This document shows positions 12,566-14,649 of a stretch of 14,649 nt of DNA, piece by piece (within the stretch, counting starts at the first letter, position 1; each line of letters opens with the position of its first letter). Below the pieces are notes generated by a model. The model was not told the DNA's origin. It searched no databases and saw only the letters and a list, made by a program, of their open reading frames with translations. This DNA is from Thermoplasmata archaeon (GTDB lineage: Archaea; Thermoplasmatota; E2; UBA202; JdFR-43): NCBI GenBank assembly GCA_021158865.1, contig JAGGSX010000152.1, positions 1-14,649 of the forward strand. Reading direction: 5' to 3'. The position numbers and the translations under genes were made by a program.

Positions 12566-14649
12566 ATGAATGATTACAATCCTTTAAAAAATGAGGAAAA
12601 ATGGCAGGAAAAATGGTATGAAATGGGGATATATAAATTTGAGGAAGGAAAATTGCCTATATATTCCATAGATAACCCTCCCCGTTATGCATCTGGTGCC
12701 TTGCATATTGGTCATGCTGTTCATTACACTCATATTGATTTTATAGCTCGTTATAAAAGAATGCGTGGATATAATGTTTTTTTTCCTTTATGTTTTGATG
12801 TTAATGGAATTCCTATAGAGGAGAGAGTTGAAAGAGAGCACGGAATAACAAGAAAGGACATTGATAGGCATGAATTCATAGAATTATGCAAAAAATTTGC
12901 AGATGAAAACATTGAGGAAATGAAGAAGCAATTTATGATGCTTGGTGAATCAATGGATGAGAGCATTTTTTATAGAACAGATGCAGAATATTATCGGAGG
13001 CTAACGCAAATATCTTTCATTGAATTGTATAAAAAGGGCTACATTTATAAAGGAAAATTTCCAGTCAATTGGTGTCCAAGATGCATGACAGCAATGGCAG
13101 ACGCAGAGATAGAACATGTTGAGAGAAAAACAATGCTGAATACTTTGAAATTTTATCTTGCTGATGAAAATTTTGAAGGAAACGGAATAAAAAAAGATGA
13201 GCGTGGCTATTATGTAGAAATTGCCACCACAAGACCAGAAATGCTTTCGACATGCCAACTTGCTGCAATAAACCCTGATGATGAAAGAGCTCAATATCTT
13301 GTTGGTAAAGAAATAATAGCTCCATTATATGGTCAAAAACTTAAAATAGTTGAGGATGAAAAAGTAGACCCAGAATTTGGGACAGGAATTGTAATGATAT
13401 GCACAATTGGGGATAAAGATGATTTGGAATGGGCAATGAAATATGACTTAAATTTAAAAATATGCATAAATGAAGATGGAACTTTGAATGAAATTGCTGG
13501 AAAATATGAAGGGATGAAAATAGAAGATGCAAGAAAATCAATAATAGAAGAGCTAAAAGAAAAAGGCTATTTGGTCAAGCAGGAAGAAATAAACCAAAGC
13601 GTCGGCGTGTGCTGGCGGTGCAAGACGCCGATAGAATTTATTCAAACAGAGCAATGGTTTTTGAAAACACTTCCTTTTAAGGAGGATGTGCTTAAAGCTG
13701 CAGAAAAAATGAAATGGTATCCAGAGCATATGAAGAAAAGACTTGAAGAATGGGTTGATTCATTGAAATGGGATTGGGTTATTTCCCGCCAGAGATATTT
13801 CGCTACCCCATTGCCATTGTGGGAATGTGAGAATGGTCATGTTATTCTTGCTGACGAAAATCAATGCTATGTAGACCCAACAATTGATGAACCACCTGTC
13901 AAAAAATGTCCCATTTGTGGAAGCAAGTTAAAAGGAAGTGAGCATGTTTTTGATACATGGATGGATTCTTCAATAACACCACTGTATAATTCTTTCTGGA
14001 AAAGAGATGAAGAGGAATTTAAAAAAATGTATCCAATGAGTTTGCGTCCACAGGCTCATGATATAATAAGAACATGGGCTTTTTATACTATTTTAAAAGG
14101 AGTTTTACTGACCGAAAAAGAGCCATTTAAAGAAGTGATGATAGATGGATTCATTCTTGACCCAGAAGGAAAACCAATGCACACTTCATTAGGAAATGTT
14201 ATTGACCCTTTAGAAATAATAAGACAGCATGGCTCTGATTCCTTACGATACTATGCTGCTGGATGCAAATTGGGAGAAGATAATCCATTCCGTTTTCAAG
14301 ATTTGGTTAGAGGAAAAAGATTGATGAAAAAATTGTGGAATATTGAAAAATTTATAGGAAATATTGTTGATGAAAAAGTTGAAAATGCTGAGCTGGATAT
14401 TATTGATAAATGGATTTTGAGTTTGTATAGTAAAGTTGTTGAAGAAGCGACAGAAAGCATGGAAAAATTTGAATTTTCTGAAGCAATGAAAAGCATTGAA
14501 TATTTCTTATGGCATGAATTAGCAGACCATTATATTGAAATGATTAAGCACAGAGTTTATAAAAATAAGGATAAAGGAGCAATATATACTTTGTATAATA
14601 TTGGATTGGGAATTTCAAAATTACTCGCCCCATTTTTGCCTTTTATAAC
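12566..14649 (+). CDS. valS: Valyl-tRNA synthetase (partial, 3' end cut by window)
   Basis: The first 694 codons of a class I synthetase that charges tRNA(Val) are present. HIGH is at 47-50, within NPPRYASGALHIGHAVHYTH. A zinc-type CPRC (170-173) lies next to the editing domain. That domain has TTRPEM and the archaeal-type VDPEFGTGIVMICTIGDKDD. Further cysteine pairs are CWRC (349-352) and CPIC (448-451). DTWMDSSITPL follows the last pair, as in the family. The KMSKS signature is altered: GKPMHTSLGNVIDP (535-548) aligns so that KMSKS becomes PMHTS, with neither lysine in register. The beginning of the helical anticodon-binding domain (from about 580, KRLMKKLWNIEKF) is visible before the window ends. 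The closely related IleRS is less likely because of the editing-domain text and GEDNPFRFQD. The start follows a well-placed TATA box and opens with the usual YNPLKNEEKWQEKWYE segment. Confidence 0.95.
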   Translation, partial: MNDYNPLKNEEKWQEKWYEMGIYKFEEGKLPIYSIDNPPRYASGALHIGHAVHYTHIDFIARYKRMRGYNVFFPLCFDVNGIPIEERVEREHGITRKDIDRHEFIELCKKFADENIEEMKKQFMMLGESMDESIFYRTDAEYYRRLTQISFIELYKKGYIYKGKFPVNWCPRCMTAMADAEIEHVERKTMLNTLKFYLADENFEGNGIKKDERGYYVEIATTRPEMLSTCQLAAINPDDERAQYLVGKEIIAPLYGQKLKIVEDEKVDPEFGTGIVMICTIGDKDDLEWAMKYDLNLKICINEDGTLNEIAGKYEGMKIEDARKSIIEELKEKGYLVKQEEINQSVGVCWRCKTPIEFIQTEQWFLKTLPFKEDVLKAAEKMKWYPEHMKKRLEEWVDSLKWDWVISRQRYFATPLPLWECENGHVILADENQCYVDPTIDEPPVKKCPICGSKLKGSEHVFDTWMDSSITPLYNSFWKRDEEEFKKMYPMSLRPQAHDIIRTWAFYTILKGVLLTEKEPFKEVMIDGFILDPEGKPMHTSLGNVIDPLEIIRQHGSDSLRYYAAGCKLGEDNPFRFQDLVRGKRLMKKLWNIEKFIGNIVDEKVENAELDIIDKWILSLYSKVVEEATESMEKFEFSEAMKSIEYFLWHELADHYIEMIKHRVYKNKDKGAIYTLYNIGLGISKLLAPFLPFI

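Overview
The window looks like an AT-rich archaeal chromosome segment, most likely euryarchaeal in the broad sense; a Thermoplasmatota-like lineage is a guess. The evidence is a single-chain class II glycyl-tRNA synthetase of archaeal/eukaryotic type, a valyl-tRNA synthetase with the archaeal editing-domain signature (GTGIVMICT), TATA-like boxes about 22-35 bases before several starts, leaderless-looking genes, a small archaeal-type PRC-barrel protein, and surface proteins with archaeal sorting features. No mobile element, tRNA, rRNA or CRISPR array was seen.

Layout. Bases 2-283 hold the 3' end of cysS. They are followed by a 250-base non-coding stretch of imperfect tandem repeats with perfect small hairpins. 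A four-CBS-domain protein (565-1410) and glyS (1415-2995) follow, four bases apart, as a likely operon. A convergent gap of about 280 bases separates them from a minus-strand block. Read from its upstream end, that block holds a radical SAM/SPASM enzyme (10199 to 9180) and a PRC-barrel protein (9142 to 8864). Then come five envelope genes: a surface protein with a VPGM C-terminal anchor (8835 to 7894), a membrane protein with an outer beta-domain and inner coiled coil (7892 to 6381), a calcium-binding lipoprotein (6384 to 5428), a secreted metalloprotease-like protein (5398 to 3932) and an Ig-like lipoprotein (3935 to 3276). Divergent from the radical SAM gene, on the plus strand, is an unrecognised 716-residue exported protein (10283-12433). 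The window ends inside valS (from 12566).

How the genes may work together. The synthetases and CBS protein are housekeeping. The five envelope genes look like one co-expressed surface module: two pairs overlap as ATGA, another pair is one base apart, and two domain types recur (NEW3-like domains in the first two products, DxDxDG calcium loops plus an EMWF[DE]I-ending beta-domain in the third and fourth). The metalloprotease has HExxHxxG, but asparagine sits where the third zinc ligand of metzincins is expected. The radical SAM enzyme resembles putative peptide-modifying archaeal enzymes, but no clear precursor peptide is next to it. The function of the module is unknown; all assignments come from reading the sequence without database searches.
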